32,537 nt of DNA from Campylobacterota bacterium (GCA_030836805.1 JAUPLS010000054.1:1-32537); one strand, 5' to 3'. Positions 1 to 8,683 are shown, counted from the stretch's first letter. A program made the numbers and translations. The notes: generated by a model from the sequence alone, not told the origin.

Positions 1-591
1 TTTTTGTCCTATGCCTTTGACGCCGGGTACATTATCGGACGAATCCCCCAGAAGTGCTTGAAAATCAACAAAATCGCGAGGGCTAACCCCAAATTTTTCG
101 ATACATCCCGCCTCATCGATCTCTTTTTTTTTCACCGAGTCAACCATAACAACGCGGCCATCATCAATCAACTGATACAAATCTTTATCGTGCGAAACAA
201 TACGGACTTTCAAGCCTTTTTCTTTAGCAAATTTTGTCACAGTAGCAATCACATCATCTGCCTCAAAACCATCCCGCGTAAGATTTGCAAAACCCATTTG
301 CTCTATCCACTCGATGGCAACAGGGAGCTGCTTGAGAAGATCTTCCGGAGGAGGTTCACGGTGTGCTTTATACTCCCCGTAGAGATCACTTCTGAATGTT
401 TTTGTTTTGCTGTCCAGCGCAAAAACTAGATATTCCGTACTATGCTCACGATGCAATGAATCAATCAAATTGATAAATCCGGTCAAAAGGCCCGTGGGAA
501 ACCCCTCGGTATTACGCAAAGGAGGCAGTGCAAAATAAGAACGAAAGAAGAAGCCGAAAGTGTCAATCACCGTAATTGTTTTCAATAGCAT
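1..591 (-). CDS. polA: DNA polymerase I, N-terminal part (runs off the window)
   Basis: The reverse strand from the ATG at 591 is open to the window edge (197 codons). It reads as the 5'-3' exonuclease domain of DNA polymerase I, which removes RNA primers and damaged strands during Okazaki processing and repair. Visible family motifs are the start LKTITVIDTFGFFFRSYFALPP, split here as an acidic VIDT near residue 9 and FRSYFALPP after it, then GEYKAHREPPPEDL, the metal-binding DGFEADDVIATV, SHDKDLYQLID and GDSSDNVPGVKGIG. No other polA-length information is available because the Klenow part lies outside. It could in principle be a stand-alone exonuclease, but Campylobacterota usually carry the full polymerase. 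The start is preceded by AACAGGT, a weak ribosome site. Confidence 0.93.
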   Translation of the reverse strand, partial: MLLKTITVIDTFGFFFRSYFALPPLRNTEGFPTGLLTGFINLIDSLHREHSTEYLVFALDSKTKTFRSDLYGEYKAHREPPPEDLLKQLPVAIEWIEQMGFANLTRDGFEADDVIATVTKFAKEKGLKVRIVSHDKDLYQLIDDGRVVMVDSVKKKEIDEAGCIEKFGVSPRDFVDFQALLGDSSDNVPGVKGIGQK

Positions 592-717
592 ACCTGTTAT
601 TTTTTTTTATTTTAACCTATTCTTTGTTAGAGGCGGGCTTTTTTGTTTCTTAAGATATTTTTAAGTCATGTATTAGTAATATTTAATTGAATGTATTTAA
701 AATTTGAGGGGGATAAA

Positions 718-1077
718 ATGTCAAATACTCACATTGTAGATCAGGATATTGTTCAGCACGAAAAAGAAACGCTTAAAAAACACAAAAAAACACAAATTTT
801 TTTACAGCAGGAGGTGAATCTCTCCAATACTCCGCTTTTTCTGCCTGAAGGATTGGAGCTGCCTTTTTTGGGAATTTATATTATTTTTTTACCCTATATC
901 GCAGGCGTTCTTTTCGTTTTTTTCTCTGTAGCAAATATGGATTATAAAACTTTTTTATCACTGAATGATAATTTGTTTTTTATCATGAACTGGATGGTCG
1001 GCTACGAGATCATCGCAGCATCCATCCTTCTTATCATTGCTAAAAGTGCTGTTTTATTTCATCTCAAAAATAGTTAA
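718..1077 (+). CDS. Small two-helix membrane protein, function unknown
   Basis: This 119-residue protein is not one I recognise. The ATG at 718 is chosen over an upstream ATG at 691 because a strong ribosome site, GAGGGGG, lies just before it. The first about 45 residues are polar and lysine/histidine rich (HEKETLKKHKKTQIF), then come PEGLELPFLG and two hydrophobic helices at roughly residues 50-75 and 92-115, so the N-terminus probably lies in the cytoplasm. The gene stands alone between divergent polA and convergent uvrA and has no operon partner to suggest a role. Confidence 0.7.
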   Translation: MSNTHIVDQDIVQHEKETLKKHKKTQIFLQQEVNLSNTPLFLPEGLELPFLGIYIIFLPYIAGVLFVFFSVANMDYKTFLSLNDNLFFIMNWMVGYEIIAASILLIIAKSAVLFHLKNS

Positions 1078-1103
1078 AAAAAGACGAAACACTTCGTTTC
1101 TTA
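1074..1103 (-). terminator. Rho-independent-like terminator after uvrA
   Basis: Read on the minus strand, the uvrA stop codon is followed at once by a hairpin GAAAC-GAAGT-GTTTC (arms 1096-1100 and 1086-1090), then GTC and a run of seven T. The same hairpin would sit just after the end of the convergent 119-residue protein gene, though there is no comparable T run in that direction. Confidence 0.55.
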
Positions 1104-3950
1104 ACTTTTTGAAGTCTTAGAAGCGGTGCGTTTTTGCATCTCTTCAAACTCCTTGGCGAGGTATTCACCCGTATAGCTTCCTGTTTTTTTATACTCTTTT
1201 GCCAGTTCTTCAGGCGATCCGGTAGCGATAACAAGCCCCCCTTTGTTTCCCCCCTCAGGCCCCATATCGATAACATAATCTGCATTTTTGATCATATCCA
1301 GATTGTGCTCTATCACAACAATTGAATTACCCAGATCGACCAGATGGTGAAGCACCCCCGTCAATCTGTCCACGTCCGCAAAATGTAATCCCGTTGTGGG
1401 CTCATCTAAAATATAAAGTGTTTGACCCGTATCTTTGCGGCTAAGTTCTTTGCTGAGTTTAATACGCTGGGCTTCACCGCCTGAAAGTGTCGTTGCATTT
1501 TGCCCTAAAGCGATATAGTCAAGCCCCACGTCGGCCAAAGTCTTCAGCTTGCTTGCAATGGCAGGAATGGCTTTAAAAAATTCTAAAGCCTCCCCCACGC
1601 TCATAGAGAGTACATCGGCGATGGATTTGCCCTTATAGTGCACCTCTAATGTTTGGGTATTATAGCGTGTACCCTTACAGGCATCGCAACGCACAAGAAC
1701 GTCAGGCAAAAAATGCATCTCGATCTTGATCTGCCCATCACCCTGACACTTCTCACAGCGTCCCCCTTTTACATTAAAAGAGAAACGTCCTATTTTATAT
1801 CCACGAAGTTCTGCTTCTTTGGTCTGAGAAAAAAGCTTTCTTATCTCATCCATAATCCCTGTATATGTGGCAGGATTACTTCGAGGCGTACGCCCTATGG
1901 GGCTTTGATCAAGATAGATCACCTTATCAAGTTTTTCAAGCCCGTTGATCTCTACCCCATCAATTTTATTGATTTTTCTGGCACGATTGAGCAGCTCCCT
2001 GGCAACAGGCAAAAGTGTTTGCAAGATAAGTGAACTCTTACCGCTTCCACTGACGCCGGTCACACATACGAAATTTTGTAACGGTATTCTTACATCGAGA
2101 TCTTTGATATTGTTCAGCGTCACGTTTTTGATCTCTATCCACTCATTTTGCGGCTTGTTGTGAGGGTAACTGATCTCTTTTTTTCCAAACATATAATCTG
2201 CTGTAAGCGTCTTTGCTTTGACTAGCTTGGCAGCGTCCCCTGCAAAAACAATATTTCCGCCGAATTTACCTGCTCCGGGTCCAATATCAACGATATAATC
2301 AGCTGCCAGTATCGTTTCTTTATCGTGTTCTACAACGATGACGGAATTTCCTTTGTCGCGAAGAGAGTTGAGTGTGCGGATAAGCTTCATCGTATCACGT
2401 TCATGCAATCCGATGCTAGGCTCATCAAGCACATACATGACGCCGGTCAGACCGGAACCTATCTGTGAAGCGATACGAATACGTTGCGCTTCTCCTCCGG
2501 ATATGGTTCGCGCATCACGGCTAAGTGAGAGATATCCCAGCCCTACATCATATAAAAAAAAGAGCCTTTCTTGTATCTCTTTAAGAATCGACTGCGCTAT
2601 CATGCTTTGCTGTTCATTCAAGTGCGAAAAACTTTTTTTATCTGCAAAATATGCATAGCTTTTTTCAATCGGCATATCAACCATATCTGCAATATTTTTA
2701 TCCGCAATCCTCACCGCCAAAGTACTGGGGCTCAACCGATGCCCTTGACACTGATCACATACCTTTTCAGTCATATATTCGGATAGGTCTTTTTCTTCTT
2801 TGAACATATCGTGCGCAAATCTGATAACGCCGGGCCATTCACGACTGAGCTTATGTTTCTTCCATATAAAATCAACCGTACCCCCTATGCCATACAGTAT
2901 TGCTTTTTGCTGATACTCAGGAAGTTCTCCGTAAGGAATGCGGATATTGATCCCATTTTGTTCACAAAAAGCTGTTAGGAATTTGGTGTAATAGCTTTTA
3001 TTGAATCCGTACATGATCTTCACTGCGCCCTTGTCTATACTCAGATCGGAATCTATGATTTTTTTAAGATCTATAGCGTATCTGATTCCCAATCCATCAC
3101 AGGCAGGACACGCTCCTTTGGGGGAATTGAAAGAGAAGCTTACAGGCTCCAAGGGCTCGAAGCTGATCTTGCAGTCAAAGCAAGCCAGATGTTCAGAGTA
3201 GTGAAAATGTTCCCTCTCAAGTCCCAACTCTTCAAAATTAAGTACCTCAATTTCCATCTCGCCATAGCTTTCCTTCAGTGCTTTTTCAACATCCTGGCCT
3301 ATGCGGTCGCGGCTTTCCTCCTTCACTGCCACTCTGTCTATAATTACTTTGATTGTATGTTTTTTAGTCTTGGAAAGCTCTATCTCTTCATCCAAACGCA
3401 CCATCACTCCATCCACCATCGCACGCACATACCCTTTGTGGCGTAAAGACTCAAACATATCGGCAAATGCGCCTTTTTTTTCTTTTACCAAGGGTGCCAT
3501 GATAACCAGTTTGGCTCCCTCCGGAAGCTTGAGCACCTCTTCAATGATATCGCTTGCGGACATTGAAGAGATAGGCTTGCCGCATTCATGACAATACTGT
3601 TTTCCTATGCGGGCAAAGAGCAGCCTGAGATAATCGTAGATCTCGGTGATCGTGCCTACCGTTGATCGAGGATTTTTGGAAGTTGTTTTTTGATCTATGG
3701 CGATAGCAGGAATTAACCCCTCTATCTTATCCACATTGGGTTTGCCGGCTTGTCCCAAAAATTGTCTGGCATAGGAAGAGAGTGATTCGATATAGCGACG
3801 CTGTCCTTCTGCATAGAGGGTAGAAAAGGCGAGGGTTGACTTGCCGCTTCCGCTGATTCCGGTAAATACCACCAGTTTATTTTTAGGAATCTGAAGATCT
3901 ATATTTTTTAAGTTGTTCTCTTTTGCCCCAAAAATTTTAATCATATTCAT
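1101..3950 (-). CDS. uvrA: UvrABC excinuclease subunit A
   Basis: UvrA is the damage-sensing ATPase of nucleotide excision repair; a UvrA dimer loads UvrB at bulky lesions. At 949 residues it has the normal family length. It carries two ABC ATPase modules: Walker A GISGSGKST at residues 31-39 and a second GVSGSGKSS, with signature motifs SGGEAQRIRIA and SGGEAQRIKLS. CxxC zinc modules are also present (CHECGKP, CFDCKIS...CPACDG, CEKCQGDG...CDACKG). The start is only 4 bases after the stop of the upstream permease gene on the same strand, so the two are probably one transcript. Nothing looks broken. Confidence 0.98.
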   Translation of the reverse strand: MNMIKIFGAKENNLKNIDLQIPKNKLVVFTGISGSGKSTLAFSTLYAEGQRRYIESLSSYARQFLGQAGKPNVDKIEGLIPAIAIDQKTTSKNPRSTVGTITEIYDYLRLLFARIGKQYCHECGKPISSMSASDIIEEVLKLPEGAKLVIMAPLVKEKKGAFADMFESLRHKGYVRAMVDGVMVRLDEEIELSKTKKHTIKVIIDRVAVKEESRDRIGQDVEKALKESYGEMEIEVLNFEELGLEREHFHYSEHLACFDCKISFEPLEPVSFSFNSPKGACPACDGLGIRYAIDLKKIIDSDLSIDKGAVKIMYGFNKSYYTKFLTAFCEQNGINIRIPYGELPEYQQKAILYGIGGTVDFIWKKHKLSREWPGVIRFAHDMFKEEKDLSEYMTEKVCDQCQGHRLSPSTLAVRIADKNIADMVDMPIEKSYAYFADKKSFSHLNEQQSMIAQSILKEIQERLFFLYDVGLGYLSLSRDARTISGGEAQRIRIASQIGSGLTGVMYVLDEPSIGLHERDTMKLIRTLNSLRDKGNSVIVVEHDKETILAADYIVDIGPGAGKFGGNIVFAGDAAKLVKAKTLTADYMFGKKEISYPHNKPQNEWIEIKNVTLNNIKDLDVRIPLQNFVCVTGVSGSGKSSLILQTLLPVARELLNRARKINKIDGVEINGLEKLDKVIYLDQSPIGRTPRSNPATYTGIMDEIRKLFSQTKEAELRGYKIGRFSFNVKGGRCEKCQGDGQIKIEMHFLPDVLVRCDACKGTRYNTQTLEVHYKGKSIADVLSMSVGEALEFFKAIPAIASKLKTLADVGLDYIALGQNATTLSGGEAQRIKLSKELSRKDTGQTLYILDEPTTGLHFADVDRLTGVLHHLVDLGNSIVVIEHNLDMIKNADYVIDMGPEGGNKGGLVIATGSPEELAKEYKKTGSYTGEYLAKEFEEMQKRTASKTSKS

Positions 3951-3954
3951 AGTT

Positions 3955-4692
3955 TTAACCTAAAAGTAATTTATTTGCCGTAATAATCAATATAACAACA
4001 TAAAAAGCGACCAAAGTCTGTTTATAGTGGGTGATTTTAATCTTTTGTAATAACCAAATACCTGCCCAAATCCCAATCAAAGAACCTAAAGCCATTAAAG
4101 CGCCTGCCTGAAAGTTGATCATTCCAAACCAAGAAAGGGTTATAAATGACGAAAGAGAAGTAAACATCACATAAAAAAGGCCGACAGCCGAAGCCTTTTT
4201 AAGGGGAAACCCTAGAAAACTTACCAAAATAGGCGTCATAAGGATCGATCCTCCGACACCCAGCATTCCTGAAAAAACACCGATACCTGCTCCTATCATC
4301 ACATATAAAGGACGGTTCGCAATCTCTGCGTGTATGGGTATCGGATTGGACAGAAAAAGCCGCACTAAAGTAAAAATTACCAAAGAAAGAAAAAACCAGC
4401 CCAAAAGCGATGCATCGAGTATCTTCACCAGATATCCGCCCACTACGGCACCCACGATACCCCCATACCCAAAGTATTGCATTTGGGATGGATTATATGT
4501 CTGTTTTTTGCGGTGAATGAGAGCTCCGGCAAATGAACTTACCGTCATCTGCATCACCGAAATACCGATAGCCTCTTTGATATCAAATCCCAGATAAAGC
4601 AGTATGGGCACACTGACGGTTCCTCCGCCTATACCGAAAAAACCGGACATTACGCCTACAATAATACCGACTGCACCCAACTCGATCAACAT
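3955..4692 (-). CDS. TauE/SafE (TSUP) family membrane permease
   Basis: A 245-residue polytopic membrane protein with the internal two-fold repeat typical of the TSUP family: SGFFGIGGGTVSVPILL near residue 16 and SGMLGVGGSILMTPILV near residue 142. Family members export or import sulfur-containing anions such as sulfite, sulfoacetate or thiosulfate, but the substrate cannot be read from the sequence. About eight hydrophobic stretches are visible. It is the first gene of a unit with uvrA and has a clear extended -10 promoter about 30 bases upstream of the ATG. The pairing with uvrA is probably incidental rather than functional. Confidence 0.88.
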   Translation of the reverse strand: MLIELGAVGIIVGVMSGFFGIGGGTVSVPILLYLGFDIKEAIGISVMQMTVSSFAGALIHRKKQTYNPSQMQYFGYGGIVGAVVGGYLVKILDASLLGWFFLSLVIFTLVRLFLSNPIPIHAEIANRPLYVMIGAGIGVFSGMLGVGGSILMTPILVSFLGFPLKKASAVGLFYVMFTSLSSFITLSWFGMINFQAGALMALGSLIGIWAGIWLLQKIKITHYKQTLVAFYVVILIITANKLLLG

Positions 4693-4722
4693 CCTATTTG
4701 TCCCTTATCTCTTAAAGGGGAG

Positions 4723-4731
4723 ATTATAGCA
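4723..4731 (-). promoter_or_regulatory. Extended -10 promoter for the TSUP-uvrA unit
   Basis: The minus strand reads TGCTATAAT, a perfect extended -10 element, 30 bases before the TSUP ATG. No good -35 is visible, which is usual for sigma-70 promoters in Campylobacterota. The implied leader is about 24 bases and contains AAGGGA as ribosome site. Confidence 0.65.
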
Positions 4732-4908
4732 TTTTTATTTTTGAATTGATAGGCGCCCGGCATTTTTGCCGATAACTGATCCTTGCTGACATTATCATCT
4801 TTGCCTAAGACCAACAGCCCCTTGCACAGAAAAGATTCTGTTGCCAACCTATCACTTAAAACAAAAAATAAAGCAACCAAAAATAGAATTTTTACCTACC
4901 GGTTTCTT

Positions 4909-5856
4909 TTAGCGAAAATGCGGCTGTGCAAAAAAATCAACCGCCGCCTCTCTCATTTGAAGAGGATTTTCTATCCGGTTAACAAGATCGCGGAAAGCTG
5001 AGGCGCCCTGATAGCCCGCTTTGGAATAAGTGTGCAGATGCTTGCGGAAAAGAATTGCGCCATAATCACCATAGTGTGCCAGCATCTGGTCAAAATGCTC
5101 CAGCACTACTTCTTTGATAAGTTCCGAGGAGACTTTGTCTATGCCCTCTTTCATCTGGTGAAAGATCCAAGGATTTCCTACGGCTGCACGGCCCACCATG
5201 ATCCCATCTGCACCTGTATACTCAAGTACCCATTTTGCTTTATGGGGACTGTCTATATCTCCATTGGCAATAACAGGTATAGATATCGCTTCTTTGATTT
5301 CACGTATCGCATCATAGTCTACAGCTGCTTTAAATTTACCCTGTCTTGTCCGGCCATGCACTGCAATGAAATCTGCTCCGCTGGCTTCACAAATTTTTGC
5401 GATCTCTATGTGGTTTTTACCCTCAAAACCTAGACGAATTTTGACAGACGTATACTCTTTGTTGGAATATTTTTTGATAGTCTCAATGGTTTGTGCCATC
5501 TTTGGAAGATCTGTAAGCAGTGAACTTCCTGCAAGGTTATTCACCACCTTTGGGACAGGACAGCCGCAATTGAGATCAATGACATCTATCCCGTCTTGTT
5601 CGTTGATTATCTCTACGGCTTGTCGTATCACCTTCCGGTCTGATCCGGCTATCTGTACCGAATACGGATTTTCAAGGGGGCTTTTTTCAAGCATTTTGAA
5701 TGTTTTTTGGCTTTTAAATGCAAGCGCATTGGAACTGATCATTTCGCTTACGGTCAGATCTACGCCGAATTTTTTGACAACAGAACGAAAAGGAAGGTCA
5801 GTGTAGCCGGCAAGAGGGGCCAGCACATAGAGAGGTTGTGAAAAATCAAGCTTCAT
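4909..5856 (-). CDS. dusB: tRNA-dihydrouridine synthase (DusB-like)
   Basis: A 315-residue FMN-dependent enzyme that reduces uridine to dihydrouridine in the tRNA D-loop. Family motifs are visible in order: LAPLAGYTDLPFR near residue 12, MISSNAL, VQIAG, DLNCGCPVPKV with the catalytic cysteine, KIRLGF, VHGRTRQG, VIANGDI and GADGIMVGRAAVGNPWIF. The gene overlaps the 3' end of the upstream membrane protein gene by 11 bases, which points to translational coupling. The exact subfamily (DusB versus another Dus) is an assignment by general resemblance. Confidence 0.93.
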   Translation of the reverse strand: MKLDFSQPLYVLAPLAGYTDLPFRSVVKKFGVDLTVSEMISSNALAFKSQKTFKMLEKSPLENPYSVQIAGSDRKVIRQAVEIINEQDGIDVIDLNCGCPVPKVVNNLAGSSLLTDLPKMAQTIETIKKYSNKEYTSVKIRLGFEGKNHIEIAKICEASGADFIAVHGRTRQGKFKAAVDYDAIREIKEAISIPVIANGDIDSPHKAKWVLEYTGADGIMVGRAAVGNPWIFHQMKEGIDKVSSELIKEVVLEHFDQMLAHYGDYGAILFRKHLHTYSKAGYQGASAFRDLVNRIENPLQMREAAVDFFAQPHFR

Positions 5857-6883
5857 TACAAACAGTATCTACCTCTATAAGATCTTCGAGTTTATATTTT
5901 TTATATTCCTGCTTAAGCTCATACAGTGCTCTAAATTTGATAAACTCATTTTCATTCTGCTCATCAAGATATTTTCCAACTTCTTCCAATAGTTCGTATT
6001 CAAAAAGAAGATAAAGATAGGCATTTTGAGCATTAGGATTGTTTTGTTGATACTTTTTAAAAAGTGCCAAATTCTGATCAGGCGTAAATTGCTTCTTAGT
6101 GATGCTGGCAACATAAACAAAATCACTGCATTCAAGTTTTAATCCATCGATAAATTCGTTAAGAATTTCGATATTTAAACCCATATCTTCTGTGCCCCCG
6201 ACCCTCTCAAGCATTACTTTGAAGTTTTTTACGTCAAAGGCTTTTGCATATTTACGTGCTTTATAAAAGGTCTCATTGGCTGCAAAAATCTCTAATGCTT
6301 TATTTTGTACAGCCTTGGAAAATATGGAGGGAGACTTCATCACCTCCTCCACAAACTCTTTATCTGACTCCAAACGATTGAGCCTATTTTGTATCAAGAG
6401 GGGATTGTTCTCGCTAAACAATTTTGTCATTTTGTGTTCTTTAAGATCGACATACTCACCGCTTTTTATCTTTTGAATAAGATTTACAATTTTTGTCAGT
6501 CTTGGATTTAGCCCTTCAACAGTCTCTTTCATATCAATAGAAGCTTTAGCCAAAAGCATGGCCGAATTTTTTATCTCATCCAGCGCATACTTTTGATCTT
6601 TAGGCTCATTCACCAAAGACCAATAAAAGGCATCGTCCAAGGTTGCCGCATCTCTTTGCCATTTTTTTAATTTTAAATAGTTTTTAAATCCATAAAAAAG
6701 CATATGTATGATCGTAAACACCAACAACAAAAGCATAGGCAGGACAACCCAAACAGCCACAGGAAGATTAAAGTGGATCCCCGTAACCTCAAGAAGATAA
6801 TTGTTTGGGTTTACCGTATATACGAACGCCCCCACAATCGCTGCAAAAGTAATTGCAGCAAAAATATATAAACCTATTCTCAT
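5846..6883 (-). CDS. Membrane-anchored helical protein with LapA-like N-terminus, function unknown
   Basis: This 345-residue protein starts with two hydrophobic helices (about residues 3-23 and 43-66) joined by a loop with NPNNYLLEVTGIHFNLPVAVW. That hairpin resembles the LapA/DUF1049 layout (Asn-rich loop, then a second helix after a short amphipathic stretch). The remaining about 275 residues are charged, helical and cytoplasmic, with a tail (YLYLLFEYELLEEVGKYL) that could form TPR-like helices. It lies 10 bases after the dksA-like gene and overlaps dusB by 11 bases, so it belongs to the rlmH-dksA-dusB unit. The start ATG follows AAGGAT with good spacing. I do not know its role; the LapA comparison is only a by-eye resemblance. 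Confidence 0.8.
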   Translation of the reverse strand: MRIGLYIFAAITFAAIVGAFVYTVNPNNYLLEVTGIHFNLPVAVWVVLPMLLLLVFTIIHMLFYGFKNYLKLKKWQRDAATLDDAFYWSLVNEPKDQKYALDEIKNSAMLLAKASIDMKETVEGLNPRLTKIVNLIQKIKSGEYVDLKEHKMTKLFSENNPLLIQNRLNRLESDKEFVEEVMKSPSIFSKAVQNKALEIFAANETFYKARKYAKAFDVKNFKVMLERVGGTEDMGLNIEILNEFIDGLKLECSDFVYVASITKKQFTPDQNLALFKKYQQNNPNAQNAYLYLLFEYELLEEVGKYLDEQNENEFIKFRALYELKQEYKKYKLEDLIEVDTVCNEA

Positions 6884-6893
6884 GTTTTATCCT

Positions 6894-7250
6894 TTACTTC
6901 TGTTCTTTTTCGTTGATCTCCCGACATGTGATACAAAAACGTGCAAAATTTTTCACCTCTAGACGTTTGCGGCCTATAGGTTCTTCACACATTTCACAAA
7001 TTCCGTAAGTTCCTTTTTTTATTTTATCCAAAGCAAGTTCAATTTCGTTTAATTCTTTACGCTGTTGTATCAAAATTGCACTATCAACTGCACTTTCTGC
7101 AGATGCCGCTGCATAATCTCCCTCATCATTTAAATCAAGATTCCTCATTTCGTCTAACTCAAGTGTCGTTCCGGCAAGATTTTTCTCGATCTGTACCTTT
7201 CTTGCAGTCAATTTTGTTCTAAACTCTTCTATCTGAGATTTGCTAAGCAT
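6894..7250 (-). CDS. DksA/TraR-family zinc-finger transcription factor
   Basis: A 118-residue protein of the DksA/TraR family, which inserts a coiled coil into the RNA polymerase secondary channel and modulates the ppGpp response. The C-terminal zinc finger is complete: C85-x2-C88 (CEMC) and C106-x2-C109 (CITC). An acidic DxxD pair (D42, D45 in NDEGDYA) sits where the coiled-coil tip acidic residues of DksA are expected. I place the start at MLSKSQIEEF because AGGAAAA lies just before it and longer versions would overlap rlmH. It sits between rlmH (10-base gap) and the membrane protein gene (10-base gap), one operon. Confidence 0.9.
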   Translation of the reverse strand: MLSKSQIEEFRTKLTARKVQIEKNLAGTTLELDEMRNLDLNDEGDYAAASAESAVDSAILIQQRKELNEIELALDKIKKGTYGICEMCEEPIGRKRLEVKNFARFCITCREINEKEQK

Positions 7251-7260
7251 ATTCGTTTTC

Positions 7261-7722
7261 CTATTTATGATATGGGTGATTGTTATTGATGGCAAGCCCT
7301 CTGAATATCTGCTCCAACAATACCATTTTCACCAGCTTATGTGAAAGCGTTATTTTACCAAATGATATAGCATTATTACATTTAATCAAAAAATCCCTTT
7401 CAAACCCGTAAGCACCGCCGATAAAGAAGTTTATCTCCGTTCTATCCTTAAGCAATTTTGCAAAATCAAAACTATCAACCTCTCTTGAAGAGGGATCCAG
7501 GGCGATACTAACACCCCCGCTTAAATATTTCTGTAGCGCATTCGTATACGATCGCTGTGCTGCCAGTGCGGAAATGTCTTGCGCTTTGGCGATCTCTTTG
7601 TCAAAAATCTCTATCACTTCAACCTTGGCAAAGGGTTTGGCAATCTTTTTGTAATGCTCGATAAGAGGAGTATAAAGCGATTCTTTGCTTTTTCTGTCTA
7701 TAACAATTACATTTATTTTCAT
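7261..7722 (-). CDS. rlmH: 23S rRNA (pseudouridine1915-N3)-methyltransferase RlmH
   Basis: A 153-residue SPOUT methyltransferase that uses S-adenosylmethionine to methylate pseudouridine 1915 in helix 69 of 23S rRNA. The signature segments are present: FFIGGAYGF near residue 100 (SAM site) and the C-terminal knot LSHKLVKMVLLEQIFRGL followed by NNNHPYHK. The length matches the family. It is the first gene of a four-gene unit with the dksA-like gene, a membrane protein gene and dusB. AAGGTG precedes the ATG; the upstream stretch is AT-rich and holds probable but not clear-cut promoter sequence. Confidence 0.96.
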   Translation of the reverse strand: MKINVIVIDRKSKESLYTPLIEHYKKIAKPFAKVEVIEIFDKEIAKAQDISALAAQRSYTNALQKYLSGGVSIALDPSSREVDSFDFAKLLKDRTEINFFIGGAYGFERDFLIKCNNAISFGKITLSHKLVKMVLLEQIFRGLAINNNHPYHK

Positions 7723-7809
7723 ATCACACCTTTTTTATATATGAAATTGTACTATATAATAAAAAATAATCATATGTAAAAATACTGTTGGCTTTTTTGA
7801 GGCTTATAT

Positions 7810-7838
7810 TTGAGTCATTTTGCATTTTTTGCTATGAT
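7810..7838 (+). promoter_or_regulatory. Promoter for the cytochrome/thioredoxin gene
   Basis: The plus strand reads TTGAGT at 7810-7815, a 17-base spacer, then TATGAT at 7833-7838 preceded by TGC (extended -10). The predicted transcript start is only about 15 bases before the AAGGAG ribosome site and ATG at 7860. Confidence 0.55.
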
Positions 7839-7859
7839 TTGACAATGAAAGGAGTGGCA

Positions 7860-8633
7860 ATGAAAAAAATATTTTGGTTGATTTTGCTTGGAGGTTCGAT
7901 GTTGTTCGGAATGGAAGGCAAAGAGATATTTGATGTTAAATGTGCTTCATGCCACAGCTATTATATCCCTCTGAGCGAACTCAAAAAGAACGCCCAGAGC
8001 AACAACACCCTTCTTAAGCTAAAGGCACCCACTCTTAACCAGCTCTCTTTTGGTGTACGCCTAAATATCGGGGACATAAAAGCCGACGAAGAATCACAGC
8101 GCCTGGAAGCGGAAGAGTTTATCGAAAAATATATTGCTGCTCCTGACAGAAAGAAAAATGTCGTACCGCCTGAAATGACAAAATTCTTCACCACTATGCC
8201 AGACATAAAAGAGCCGCTGGATGAAGATGAGATTGAAGCATTAAGCAACTTTATTTTTGACTATGGCGAAGCGATGATGATTGAGCACAGCGCCCCTTTT
8301 GTCAGCTTTGAAAAAGCCAAAGAGTTAGCCAAACAAGAAGATAAAATCATTATGATACGGGGTATTTTGCCTTATTGCAAATGGTGTATCAAGATGGATA
8401 GGGAAGTCATGGTCGAAAAAGAGGTGGTCGAGGCACTGCTGAAAGACTTTGTCGTCGTCAAAACCGATGTAGCACTTGAGAAACTTCCTTTAGGGATGAA
8501 ATCATTGGGAACACCCTCTTTTTACTTTATCGACAAGGACGGCACAACCGTTATTGCCCAAATACAAGGCTACAGGGACAAACAAGAGTTTTTAGAACTG
8601 TTAAGTACCATTCGACAAAAAGTCAAACAATAA
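7860..8633 (+). CDS. Periplasmic cytochrome c / thioredoxin-fold fusion protein
   Basis: A 257-residue exported protein. The ATG at 7860 is chosen for its AAGGAG ribosome site and because it starts a signal peptide (MKKIFWLILLGGSMLFG). A class I-like cytochrome c domain follows, with CASCH at residues 28-32 as haem attachment site and candidate methionine ligands in EMTKFFTTMP. After a short linker, a thioredoxin_7-type domain starts near residue 145 with redox motif C173-K-W-C176 and a cis-proline segment GTPSFYF. Both parts should be in the periplasm. A haem domain on a thiol-disulfide domain suggests electron transfer between cytochromes and periplasmic thiols, or a role in c-type cytochrome or Sox maturation; this is inference. 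The gene is alone on its strand. Confidence 0.85.
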   Translation: MKKIFWLILLGGSMLFGMEGKEIFDVKCASCHSYYIPLSELKKNAQSNNTLLKLKAPTLNQLSFGVRLNIGDIKADEESQRLEAEEFIEKYIAAPDRKKNVVPPEMTKFFTTMPDIKEPLDEDEIEALSNFIFDYGEAMMIEHSAPFVSFEKAKELAKQEDKIIMIRGILPYCKWCIKMDREVMVEKEVVEALLKDFVVVKTDVALEKLPLGMKSLGTPSFYFIDKDGTTVIAQIQGYRDKQEFLELLSTIRQKVKQ

Positions 8634-8644
8634 CTGTATTTTTC

Positions 8645-8683
8645 AAACCTTTTTTCATCACCTCCAAGAGGAGAGAAAGGTTT
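8645..8683. terminator. Hairpin between two convergent genes
   Basis: AAACCTTT at 8645-8652 pairs with AAAGGTTT at 8676-8683, and the loop contains a second stem CCTC-CAA-GAGG. It lies between the convergent ends of the cytochrome/thioredoxin gene and the kinase gene. No long T run follows on either strand, so its activity as an intrinsic terminator is uncertain. Confidence 0.35.

Noticed and set aside
632-652. GGCGGGCTTTTTT looks like the right half of a terminator
   Set aside because: There is no matching left arm upstream, so no hairpin forms.
1134-3591. Several plus-strand frames of 60-126 codons across uvrA
   Set aside because: They mirror uvrA, have no ribosome sites and encode no recognisable motifs.
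4755-4775. Hairpin CGGCA-TTTTT-GCCG between dusB and the TSUP gene
   Set aside because: No T run follows on either strand, so I do not call it a terminator.
4689-4880. A 64-codon minus-strand frame starting at TTG with a hydrophobic N-terminus
   Set aside because: Only a TTG start with no convincing ribosome site, and it contains the promoter of the TSUP gene. Probably chance, although a small exported peptide cannot be excluded.
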